DNA of 28,541 nucleotides from RGIG5579 sp045602025 (GTDB lineage: Bacteria; Bacillota; Clostridia; Oscillospirales; SIG627), in NCBI GenBank assembly GCA_045602025.1, contig JAZSAT010000009.1, positions 1 to 28,541 on the forward strand, in the 5' to 3' direction. Shown here one piece after another: positions 21,676 to 28,541 of the stretch. The stretch's first letter is position 1. Every line of letters starts with the position of its first letter. Made by a program: the position numbers and the translations under genes. The notes below the pieces were generated by a model. That model saw nothing but the letters and a program-made list of their open reading frames with translations, was not told where the DNA came from and did not search any database.

Positions 21676-22551
21676 ATGAACGAAGAAAAAGGCTTTTCAA
21701 GATCACAAATCCAATGGTTTCCCGGTCACATGGCCCTTACCCGCCGTATGATCAAGGAAAATTTAGGAAATGTGGATATTGTATTTGAGCTTCTGGATGC
21801 AAGAATTCCCGAAAGCTCAAAAAATCCTGAGATTGCCGCTCTTTTGGGTGATAAAAAAAGAGTCGTCATCCTCAACAAAGAGGACCTTGCGGATCCGGAA
21901 AAAAATGCCCTGTGGAAGGAGCATTTTTTAAAAGAAGGACTTGGCGTAGTACTTCTTGACTGTAAAAGCGGCAAGGGTCTCAGTTCTATTCTGGCAGAAT
22001 CCCGCCGTCTTTTGGCAGATAAAATTCAAAGAGACCGGGAAAAAGGAATGTCAAAGCCCATCCGCGCGATGGTCGTAGGCATCCCCAATGTAGGCAAAAG
22101 CACTATGATCAACAAATTTGCCGGCACCAAAAAGGCGCAGGCTGAAAACCGTCCCGGTGTAACAAAGCAAAAGCAATGGGTGAAGGTAAGCTCTGAGCTT
22201 GAGCTACTCGATATGCCCGGTGTACTTTGGCCCAAATTTGAAGATGTTTTCATCGGTGAAAACCTCGCCATTACGGGTGCCATCAAGGATACGATCCTGC
22301 AAAGCGAGGAGATCGCATGTAAGCTTTGTGAAAGACTGATGAAATCCTATCCTCAAAAGCTTGCGGAACGGTACAAGCTTTCCGAAAGCGATCTTTTCGG
22401 AGATGCTTATGATGTGTTCTGCACCATCGGTAAAAAAAGAGGTATGCTGGTCAGCGGCGGTGAGATCAACGAGGAAAGATGCGCCGCAATGCTCCTGGAA
22501 GAATTCAGAAACGGAAAGATCGGACGCATTACATTGGAGGAGCCGAGGTAA
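21676..22551 (+). CDS. rbgA: Ribosome biogenesis GTPase RbgA (YlqF)
   Basis: A 291-residue circularly permuted GTPase needed for late 50S assembly. The G motifs occur in permuted order: G4 NKED at 67-70, then G1 GIPNVGKS at 135-142, then G3 DMPG at 179-182. The N-terminal QWFPGHMA motif is typical of RbgA, and a C-terminal ANTAR-like helical region is present. Length matches B. subtilis RbgA. The downstream rnhB start lies immediately after its stop, as in Bacillus rplS-ylqF-rnhB. Confidence 0.96.
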   Translation: MNEEKGFSRSQIQWFPGHMALTRRMIKENLGNVDIVFELLDARIPESSKNPEIAALLGDKKRVVILNKEDLADPEKNALWKEHFLKEGLGVVLLDCKSGKGLSSILAESRRLLADKIQRDREKGMSKPIRAMVVGIPNVGKSTMINKFAGTKKAQAENRPGVTKQKQWVKVSSELELLDMPGVLWPKFEDVFIGENLAITGAIKDTILQSEEIACKLCERLMKSYPQKLAERYKLSESDLFGDAYDVFCTIGKKRGMLVSGGEINEERCAAMLLEEFRNGKIGRITLEEPR

Positions 22552-22552
22552 A

Positions 22553-23152
22553 TTGGATTATACTTTTGAAAAAACACTGATTCCGGAAGGGGTAGAGGTT
22601 GTTTGCGGCCTTGACGAGGCAGGCCGAGGCCCCTTGGCAGGTCCCGTTTTTGCGGGGGCTGTCATTCTTCCTAAAGGATATATCCCCGAAGGATTAAACG
22701 ACTCCAAAAAGCTTTCCGAAAAGAAACGGGAAAAGCTTTTCTCTCTCATTACGGAAAACGCGATCGCTTGGAGCTATGGTACCGCAAGCCCCGAGGAGAT
22801 CGACGAAATCAATATATTGAATGCAAGTATGCTTGCAATGAAAAGGGCCGTGGAAGCGCTCTCTGTAAAGCCTGATTTTCTCTTGGTTGACGGAAATATC
22901 GCACGCGGCTTTGACCAGAAGGCTGTTCCCATGATCAAAGGCGATGCCAAAAGCCCGCACATTGCTGCCGCAAGCATTATTGCAAAGGTGCTTCGTGACA
23001 GAGAATGCCTTCAAATGGCTCGAGAGTACCCGATGTACGGCTTTGAAAAGCATAAAGGCTACCCCACAAAAGCACATTTTGAAGCAATTGAAAAGAATGG
23101 GGTCTCCCCCATTCACAGAAAAAGCTTTTTGAAAAAAAGAGGTCTTGCGTGA
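22553..23152 (+). CDS. rnhB: Ribonuclease HII
   Basis: A 199-residue RNase HII, which cuts RNA in RNA-DNA hybrids and single ribonucleotides in DNA. The acidic metal-binding residues are all present: Asp21 and Glu22 in GLDEAGRGP, Asp113 in LLVDGN and Asp131 in GDAKSPHIAAAS. The start is taken as TTG at 22553, right after the rbgA stop, with GAGG 4 nt upstream and GGAGG 12 nt upstream. No ATG lies between there and the conserved motif, and the in-frame ATG at 22361 is deep inside rbgA. The stop overlaps the GTG of yraN. Confidence 0.95.
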   Translation: MDYTFEKTLIPEGVEVVCGLDEAGRGPLAGPVFAGAVILPKGYIPEGLNDSKKLSEKKREKLFSLITENAIAWSYGTASPEEIDEINILNASMLAMKRAVEALSVKPDFLLVDGNIARGFDQKAVPMIKGDAKSPHIAAASIIAKVLRDRECLQMAREYPMYGFEKHKGYPTKAHFEAIEKNGVSPIHRKSFLKKRGLA

Positions 23153-23529
23153 CAAACAAAACCTTCGGTAACCGCGGCGAATACCTTGCCCGACTTTATT
23201 TAGAGAAGAAGGGATTTATATTCATTCGCGCAAATTACAGAACAAAAAACGACGAGATCGATCTGATCATGCAAGAAAATGACGAGATCGTTTTTGTGGA
23301 AGTGAAAACAAGAACGCTACACAGTGCCGAAGCCTTTGGAAGAGGCGCAGACAGGATCGACGATGATAAAAGGCGTCATATCATTCGTGCTTCCCGCACA
23401 TTTTTATACGAGGAGCCAAAGCTGACAAGAGGCCTATTTCCAAGATACGACGCAGTAGAGCTTTATCTGGATCATCAGGATTCCAACAAAGTAAGAGTTC
23501 TGCACACCCCTTGTGCATTTGGCATATAA
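23149..23529 (+). CDS. yraN: YraN/UPF0102 family endonuclease-like protein
   Basis: A 126-residue protein of the UPF0102 family, predicted to have a Holliday-junction-resolvase/PD-(D/E)xK nuclease fold. Visible motifs are GNRGEYLARLYL at the N-terminus, NDEIDLIMQ with the metal-binding Asp, and VFVEVKTR supplying the E-x-K. Its cellular role is not settled. The start is GTG at 23149, overlapping the rnhB stop by 4 bp; rnhB-yraN adjacency is common. A terminator follows. Confidence 0.92.
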   Translation: MTNKTFGNRGEYLARLYLEKKGFIFIRANYRTKNDEIDLIMQENDEIVFVEVKTRTLHSAEAFGRGADRIDDDKRRHIIRASRTFLYEEPKLTRGLFPRYDAVELYLDHQDSNKVRVLHTPCAFGI

Positions 23530-23557
23530 AAAAAGCACCCCGAAGGATGCTTTTTTT
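23527..23557. terminator. Bidirectional terminator between yraN and the DUF1540 gene
   Basis: AAAAAGCAC-CC and GG-ATGCTTTTT pair around CGAA. One position is C-A on the plus RNA but U-G on the minus RNA, so the stem is better in the minus direction. Confidence 0.8.
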
Positions 23558-23561
23558 ATTC

Positions 23562-23750
23562 TCAGCGGTTTTTGGGGCGAAATGTTGCGCAGATGGTATC
23601 GATCCCTGCAGTAGCATAGCTTGGTCCCACATTGATCTGCGGAGCTGTGCAATACTCACTCATATCGTTGTAGACGCAGTTTTTCACATTGCAGCGGATG
23701 CCATGAATGTGCTCGGGAACAGAAGAAGAATCTAAGCGAATCCCTTCCAT
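23562..23750 (-). CDS. DUF1540 domain small Cys protein
   Basis: A 62-residue protein with four cysteines in the DUF1540 pattern: Cys20 and Cys25 (RCNVKNCVYN), Cys34 (CTAPQINVG) and Cys54 (T-I-C-A-T-F). DUF1540 proteins are small, probably metal- or disulfide-stabilised, and of unknown function; they are common in spore formers. The ATG at 23750 is preceded by GGAAGTGAT. It lies alone on the minus strand between yraN and the phosphoesterase. TATAAT at 23804-23799 (minus) could be its -10 box, but no good -35 was found. Confidence 0.85.
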   Translation of the reverse strand: MEGIRLDSSSVPEHIHGIRCNVKNCVYNDMSEYCTAPQINVGPSYATAGIDTICATFRPKNR

Positions 23751-23818
23751 AGGATCACTTCCTTTCTTTTTTCTTTAGTTTGCATCCATTTTTCTGAAAT
23801 TATACGAAAGGATCTGAA

Positions 23819-24538
23819 ATGGCTTTATTTACGCTTGCCGATCTTCACCTGTCTTTTTCTGCCGATAAGCCTATGGATGTTTTCGGAGGAAGCTGGGTGG
23901 GATACGAAAAAAAATTAAAAGAATATTGGGAATATATGGTCTATCCGGAAGACACCGTTGTGATTCCCGGTGATATTTCTTGGGGAATGAGCCTGGAAGA
24001 AGCGGAAAAGGACTTCGAATTCATTGAGTCTCTTCCCGGAAAAAAGATTTTAATGAAGGGGAATCACGACTATTGGTGGTCCTCCATGAATAAATTGGAA
24101 AATTTCCTGGAAGAAAAGCATTTTTCCACCCTGCAGTTTTTACATAATGATGCTACCTTTGCGGAAGGAAAGGTCATTTGCGGCTCCCGTGGCTGGATGT
24201 GCGAGGATAAAATGACCGAACAGGACGAAAAGGTTCTTCGAAGAGAAGGCCTTCGCTTCCGCCTTTCCTTGGAAAAAGGAAAAAAGCTTGCAGAAATAAA
24301 AAAGGAAGAAAGTGGAATCGAGCCTGAGATCCTCTGCTTTTCCCACTACCCTATTATTACCGCTGCACAAAGAGAAAATCCAATTCTCGATGTTCTAAAA
24401 GAATTTGGTATAAAAAGAGTCTATTACGGGCACCTACACAATTGGGGAACAAAGCCCCTTTACGATGAGTGGGAGGGCATTCACTTCACCTTGGTTTCCT
24501 CCGATTACCGCAGCTTTACCCCTGTAAGAATCGATTAA
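23819..24538 (+). CDS. Calcineurin-like metallophosphoesterase
   Basis: A 239-residue phosphoesterase with the full two-metal motif set: D8-L-H10, G-D52-I-S-W-G, G-N82-H83-D, SHYP and GHLHNWG. It looks like the short cytosolic COG1768-type phosphohydrolases of Firmicutes, whose substrates are unknown. There is no signal peptide. AAAGGAT lies about 8 nt before the ATG. It stands alone, divergent from the DUF1540 gene and convergent with the large surface protein, from which a terminator separates it. Confidence 0.9.
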   Translation: MALFTLADLHLSFSADKPMDVFGGSWVGYEKKLKEYWEYMVYPEDTVVIPGDISWGMSLEEAEKDFEFIESLPGKKILMKGNHDYWWSSMNKLENFLEEKHFSTLQFLHNDATFAEGKVICGSRGWMCEDKMTEQDEKVLRREGLRFRLSLEKGKKLAEIKKEESGIEPEILCFSHYPIITAAQRENPILDVLKEFGIKRVYYGHLHNWGTKPLYDEWEGIHFTLVSSDYRSFTPVRID

Positions 24539-24572
24539 AAAACACACCCGAAATTCGGGTGTGTTTTTTTGT
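24537..24572. terminator. Bidirectional terminator between phosphoesterase and surface protein genes
   Basis: AAAAAACACACCCGAA (24537-24552) pairs perfectly with TTCGGGTGTGTTTTTT (24554-24569), with T-runs on both strands. Confidence 0.92.
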
Positions 24573-24582
24573 GTTTTTTGTT

Positions 24583-27500
24583 TTACTTCAGTTCAACATC
24601 CCAGCCGTTGAGGTAGCGTTCCAGAATACCGAGATCCTTGTTGTTTACAAGACCGTCACCGTATACATCGAAGGCGATCTCATCAAGATCTACATCCCAG
24701 CCGATGATGAAGCGTTCCAGAATGCCAAGGTTCTTGTTGTTAACAAGGCCGGCGCCGTTTACATCACCGGAGAGATAATCGATTACGGTAACAAAGCCGT
24801 TTTCGGTAGCAACGGGAACATTTTCAAAATCAAAATTGTATACATCCTCCACATCGTAGGAAAGTGTAATTTTCGCATCACCGGAAGAAGCTGATTCTTT
24901 GATCTTGAAGGTAAGAGTTGCCAGAGCACCGTCGGTGGTATTGTTATCGTGGACGGTATCGTACCAATTTACTACAATGGGATTTGAGGTCAAAGGACCG
25001 AAGGAGGCATCGGCAAAATCTGCACCGGAAATATCTACAAGCTCAAGGATACTATCATCAAAGGCAACGCTGAGCTTCATAGAAACAACACCGGGGTTGT
25101 TACGGATGCCTACCTTTACTTCTACGGTATCCCCTGCTTTTCCTTTTGCAGGCTCCACATAGAAGGTGGGAGCATCTTCCGCATTGATCACGCGGAAGGC
25201 ACCGCACTCGTTGCACTTTTCATCGTATTTGTTATCGTATCTGTGGGCAAAGGGTATGCGAAGAGTGCCGCAAACATTACAAGTATCATCGCAATCGTTA
25301 TCGTAGCTGTGCTTTTCGGTAGCGGGGATAGAGGTGCCTTCACTTCTTGTTTCACCGCAAACGGAGCATTCTTCGTGCTTTTCGCCGTCTTTTCCGCAGG
25401 TTTCCACAGAATCAACAAACCATTTGAAATCGTGAGTGATCTCTCTTTCGCGGCCGCAGATGTTGCAGATGGTATCACAGGCATGGTCATATTCATGGCC
25501 AGGAATTATCCGCACAGCGCCGCAGATATTACAATCCTCGTCGCAAACATTGTCATAAATGTGTTCGGAAGGAATGCGAACCGTGCCGCACACATTACAG
25601 TCTGCATCGCAAGCGTTGTCAAAAATATGATCCGGTACTTCTCTGATCGCGCCGCACACATTACAGTCTGCATCGCAGGCGTTATCGTAAATGTGATCCG
25701 GCACTTCCCTGATCGCGCCGCATTCGTTACATTCTGCATCGCAGTCATTATCATAAACATGCTTTGATAACAAAACGGTAAAGGTAGCGGTGAAATCCTG
25801 ACAGGTTACGGTGATCACCTGCTCGCCAACCTTCAGCGCATTGAAGCCTGAAAGGGTAAAGTTTGTGATCTCTCTTTCTACACCGTCGGTATAAGTACCC
25901 TTTACCACAAGGCCAGTGGTATCAAGGCTTTCCCGGGGCTGGTACTCCAATTTATCCGGCAAGGTATCAATGAAAATACCGGTAAGCTTGGGGGCGGTAT
26001 CAATTACATTTACCTTAAAGGTGGTAGAATAGGTACTGCCGTATGCAGAGACCCATTTTACCGTAACGGTGCATTCGCCCTCGACGGTGCTGTCGAAGCC
26101 GGAAACTGTAAAGTCTGTTACCTCTTTGGTGGTGCCGTCGTTATAGAGGACCTGGAGAACCATGCCTTCTGTATCCAATTCTTCTCCCAAGGCATAGGTG
26201 GTCTTTACAGGCTGCTCTTTGATGGAAATGCTCTTTACATCGCGGATGTGGAGGGTAAACTGATAGGTAACGCCGCTGGATGCCGTTGCGGTGATCACCG
26301 TATCGCCTACATAGTTTGCATAGATATTATGAAGGCCAAAGCCAACATTTGAATTATTTGCCGTTAAAACTACCACATCGGTAGCGTCCTCCGGGAAGAA
26401 TTCAAATTCTGCACGGTAGGTTTCGCCACGGTCCAAAACAATGTAGTCTTCCCCGCCTACCAGGGCAAAGCCTTCTGCCGGAACGGATACATCTACAAAG
26501 GTGTAGCCGTTGCTGTTTGCAAAGGTCTCTGCAAAGGAGCCAGTCTTGCCGCAAATCTTCATTTTATTAGGATAAGAGAAGGCGGTAGGATCGATGGAAG
26601 TTACCGATTCGGGGATGGTAACGCCGTACAAGCCGGTATTGTTGGCAAAGGCTTCGGAGCCAATGGTCTTCAGGCCCTTAGGAAGGGTGACCTGAAGAAT
26701 TTTGGGGCATTCCTTAAAGGTGTACGATTCGATCGTGCTGATACTATAATCCCGGAAGGTAACTTCTTTTAAAGCATAGCAGCTGAAAAAGGCATTATAT
26801 CCAATGGTACTAAGAGAAGCCGGGAAATGAACTGCTTCCAGGGCATCGCAATCGTAAAAGGCATTGTTTTCAATGGTCTTAAGAGAATCCGAAAAACGAA
26901 CTGCTTTTAAGGCATCGCAATCGTAAAAGGCATTGTATTGAATGGTCTTAAGAGAGTCCGGGAAATGAACTGCTTCCAGGGCATCGCAATTTTCAAAGGC
27001 ATAGTATTGAATGGTTTGCAGCTTTGAAAGGCGGGTAAGATCGATCTCCTTCAGAGAAGTACATCCCCTAAAAGTGCCATCGGGAATTGCAGTCAATCGA
27101 TTTGAAAGCTGCACCTTTTCAAGGGATGTGCAGCCGTAAAAAGCATCAGAGCCAATGGTGGTGACGCTATCGGGGATGGTTACCTCCGTTAAAGCTGAGC
27201 AGCCGTAAAAAACAGAATAGCCAATGGTGGTAACGCTATCGGGGATGTTGACAGAGGTCAGTGCTGTGCAGTTATAAAATGCATAAGAGCCGATGGAGGT
27301 TACCGTATCCGGTATTACAATCTCTTCAATTCCTTTGTTTCCGCGGAATAAGTAAGAATGGATTCGGGTGATCCCCTCTTCAAACTTTACGGTTTTTAAA
27401 GCTGTGCATTCACCAAAAGGTCCGTAACCATATGAATCGCTATAAACACAAGTTTCCAAGGATTTTGGAATTACGATCTCTTCGATTACAGTTCCGGTGA

Positions 27501-28541
27501 ACGCTAGGTATCCCAAAGACTTCAAATTCTTCGACAGGATTACCGTTTTTAAATTAGAGCAGCCATAAAAAGCAAAAGGGTCAATGGTAGTTACGCTATC
27601 GGGGATGGTTACCTCTGTTAAGGCTGTGCAGCCGGAAAAAGCATAGTAGCCAATGGAAATTACACTATCGGCAATGGTTATGGAGGTTAGTGCGGTGCAG
27701 CCACCAAAAGCATAATCTCCAATAGAAGTTACACTATCGGCAATGGTTACAGAGGTTAGTGCCGTGCAGCCACCAAAAGCATAATCTCCAATGGTGGTTA
27801 CCGTATCCGGGATTACAATTTCCTCAATTCCATTGTTCCCGACCAACAAGTAAGACGGAATTTTGGTAATTCCTTCTTCAAACCTTACCGTTTTTAATGT
27901 TTTAAGTTCGTGAAAAGGGCCGCGATAATATGAAAAATCACAAGTTTCAAGGGATTTTGGAATTATGATCTCTTCAATTACAGTTCCGGTAAACACCTCA
28001 CCTCCAAAGGATTTTAAGTTCTTTGATAGGATTACCGTTTTTAAATTAGAGCAGCCATTAAAAGCATAAGAATTAATAGTAGTTACGCTGTCGGGGATAG
28101 TAACCTCTGTCAGAGCCGTACAGTATGAAAAAGCAGACCCGTCAATGGTGGTGACGCTATCGCCAAAGGTTACAGAGGTCAGTGCCGTGCAGCCCCTAAA
28201 AGCATAGTAGCCAATGGTTGTAACGCTATCGGGGATGGTTACCTCCGTTAAAGCTGAGCAGCCGCAAAAAACATAACCGTCAATAGAAATTACACTATCG
28301 CCAATGGTTACAGAGGTCAGTGCTGTGCAGCCATAAAAAGCATAAGAGCCGATGGTAGTTACCGTATCCGGTATTATAATTTCCTCAATTCCTTTGTTTC
28401 CGCGGAATAAGCAAGAAGGAATTCGGGTGATCCCCTCTTCAAACTTTACGGTTTTTAAAGCTGTGCATTCACCAAAAGGTCCGTAACCATATGAATCGCT
28501 ATAAACACAAGTTTCCAAGGATTTTGGAATTACGATCTCTT
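24583..28541 (-). CDS. Giant BspA-like LRR surface protein with Ig-like, Cys-rich, cohesin and dockerin modules (5' end missing)
   Basis: The frame is open from the right edge to a stop at 24583 (1,319 codons and two extra bases), so the N-terminus and signal peptide lie outside. In protein order: (1) about 660 residues of BspA/LRR_5 repeats, 22-23 residues each, of the form VTIPDSVTTIGSYAFYGC (DNA 28541 to ~26560); (2) a Big_2-like domain (~26510-26240); (3) two Big_3-like domains with the YNDGTTKEVTDF signature (~26240-25780); (4) an array of Cys-rich units (~25770-25190); (5) a cohesin-like domain (AGDTVEVKVGIRNNPGV, ~25180-24780); (6) a dockerin-like pair ending NNKDLGILERYLNGWDV. LRR proteins of this type bind host or carbohydrate surfaces; cohesin and dockerin pair in cellulosomes. 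A role as cell-surface adhesin or scaffold-linked protein is inference. The internal TTG at 28518 is not a credible start. Confidence 0.92.
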   Translation of the reverse strand, partial: EIVIPKSLETCVYSDSYGYGPFGECTALKTVKFEEGITRIPSCLFRGNKGIEEIIIPDTVTTIGSYAFYGCTALTSVTIGDSVISIDGYVFCGCSALTEVTIPDSVTTIGYYAFRGCTALTSVTFGDSVTTIDGSAFSYCTALTEVTIPDSVTTINSYAFNGCSNLKTVILSKNLKSFGGEVFTGTVIEEIIIPKSLETCDFSYYRGPFHELKTLKTVRFEEGITKIPSYLLVGNNGIEEIVIPDTVTTIGDYAFGGCTALTSVTIADSVTSIGDYAFGGCTALTSITIADSVISIGYYAFSGCTALTEVTIPDSVTTIDPFAFYGCSNLKTVILSKNLKSLGYLAFTGTVIEEIVIPKSLETCVYSDSYGYGPFGECTALKTVKFEEGITRIHSYLFRGNKGIEEIVIPDTVTSIGSYAFYNCTALTSVNIPDSVTTIGYSVFYGCSALTEVTIPDSVTTIGSDAFYGCTSLEKVQLSNRLTAIPDGTFRGCTSLKEIDLTRLSKLQTIQYYAFENCDALEAVHFPDSLKTIQYNAFYDCDALKAVRFSDSLKTIENNAFYDCDALEAVHFPASLSTIGYNAFFSCYALKEVTFRDYSISTIESYTFKECPKILQVTLPKGLKTIGSEAFANNTGLYGVTIPESVTSIDPTAFSYPNKMKICGKTGSFAETFANSNGYTFVDVSVPAEGFALVGGEDYIVLDRGETYRAEFEFFPEDATDVVVLTANNSNVGFGLHNIYANYVGDTVITATASSGVTYQFTLHIRDVKSISIKEQPVKTTYALGEELDTEGMVLQVLYNDGTTKEVTDFTVSGFDSTVEGECTVTVKWVSAYGSTYSTTFKVNVIDTAPKLTGIFIDTLPDKLEYQPRESLDTTGLVVKGTYTDGVEREITNFTLSGFNALKVGEQVITVTCQDFTATFTVLLSKHVYDNDCDAECNECGAIREVPDHIYDNACDADCNVCGAIREVPDHIFDNACDADCNVCGTVRIPSEHIYDNVCDEDCNICGAVRIIPGHEYDHACDTICNICGREREITHDFKWFVDSVETCGKDGEKHEECSVCGETRSEGTSIPATEKHSYDNDCDDTCNVCGTLRIPFAHRYDNKYDEKCNECGAFRVINAEDAPTFYVEPAKGKAGDTVEVKVGIRNNPGVVSMKLSVAFDDSILELVDISGADFADASFGPLTSNPIVVNWYDTVHDNNTTDGALATLTFKIKESASSGDAKITLSYDVEDVYNFDFENVPVATENGFVTVIDYLSGDVNGAGLVNNKNLGILERFIIGWDVDLDEIAFDVYGDGLVNNKDLGILERYLNGWDVELK
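25190..25770 (-). repeat. Tandem 66-bp (22-residue) Cys-rich repeat array
   Basis: Five consecutive units of 22 residues, H-x-[YF]-D-[NH]-x-C-D-x2-C-N-x-C-G-x2-R, followed by a variant carrying SVETCGKDGEKHEECSVCG and then two more units. The last has lost its first Cys (YDNKYDEKC). Each unit supplies three Cys and one His at regular spacing. Neighbouring units at about 25570-25750 are close copies at the DNA level. Confidence 0.9.
26560..28541 (-). repeat. LRR-coding DNA repeats with a 1,059-bp higher-order period
   Basis: The LRR region is built of 66-69 bp units (GCCGTGCAGCC...AAAGCATA-type blocks). On top of these, 27362-27482 (121 bp) recurs without a mismatch at 28421-28541, an offset of 1,059 bp or 353 codons. 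A third, diverged copy of the same block lies at about 27880-28000. Confidence 0.9.

Noticed and set aside
22361..22552. Extended rnhB start inside rbgA
   Set aside because: It would overlap the conserved RbgA C-terminus by about 190 bp. The TTG directly after the rbgA stop gives the standard RNase HII length.
23780..23806. Vegetative promoter for the metallophosphoesterase (TTGCAT, 15-nt spacer, TATACG)
   Set aside because: The spacing is short and the -10 lacks its final T; too weak to annotate.
25243..25767. 174-residue plus-strand open frame opposite the Cys-rich array
   Set aside because: Its repeated hydrophobic pattern is the complement of the 66-bp repeats, not an independent membrane protein.
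25500..25770. CRISPR-like regularly spaced repeats
   Set aside because: The 66-bp units are contiguous and in frame, encode a conserved peptide, and have no unique spacers or cas genes nearby.
1..28541. The window as a complete circle, joining the left LRR protein to the right one into a single gene
   Set aside because: Both ends are open minus-strand LRR frames in the right order, but the frames do not join: base 1 ends a full codon while the right edge leaves two spare bases. The LRR styles also differ. Two genes of one family is simpler.

Overview
The window looks like chromosomal DNA from an endospore-forming, low-to-moderate GC Firmicute, most likely an anaerobic gut-type member of Clostridia (Oscillospirales/Ruminococcaceae-like). 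The basis is SipL, a clostridial coat protein (DUF3794 plus LysM), together with pro-sigma-K, a SpoIIQ-like LytM protein, YabP/YabQ, and BspA-like leucine-rich-repeat surface proteins that carry cohesin and dockerin modules. Strong AGGAGG-type ribosome binding sites, TTGACA/TATAAT promoters and many intrinsic terminators fit this. I see no tRNA, rRNA, CRISPR array, transposase or prophage gene, and no stretch over 300 bp lacks a gene.

Layout. (1) 1-1929, minus: the N-terminal part of a secreted repeat protein, with signal peptide and BspA-type LRR modules separated by short Cys-rich segments; it runs off the left edge. (2) 8939-2194, minus: a six-gene operon-like run, lnt - recD2 - small membrane protein - walJ-like - rlmH - DUF1015, ending in a strong terminator. 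(3) 9009-9915: monocistronic mrp (Fe-S carrier), then convergent lplA (lipoate ligase). (4) 10939-14829, plus: radA - mazG, then hup - rqcP - yabP - yabQ - divIC, close to the Bacillus yabN-yabO-yabP-yabQ-divIC order. (5) 14836-19249: a sporulation block with spoIIQ-like (sigma-F-like promoter), a 20-cysteine conserved protein (mother-cell-like promoter), a tiny lipoprotein, and on the minus strand sigK and sipL (sigma-E-like promoter). (6) 19344-23529, plus: ppx/gppA, rplS, lepB, rbgA, rnhB, yraN. (7) A minus-strand DUF1540 gene and a plus-strand metallophosphoesterase. (8) 24583-28541, minus: the C-terminal 1,319 codons of a giant BspA-like surface protein with three Ig-like domains, a Cys-rich repeat array, a cohesin-like domain and a dockerin-like pair; it runs off the right edge.

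How it fits together. The centre is mostly housekeeping (ribosome assembly and rescue, DNA repair, lipoprotein and signal-peptide processing) interleaved with sporulation genes whose candidate promoters match the B. subtilis compartment-specific consensus sequences by eye. The most unusual content is at the edges: two minus-strand surface proteins share a Cys-rich repeat family, and one ends in cohesin plus dockerin. No clearly new multi-gene system (defence, secretion, biosynthetic) is visible. The best leads are the modular adhesin architecture, the repeated CxxxCxxC...H unit, and the Cys-rich protein beside sipL.
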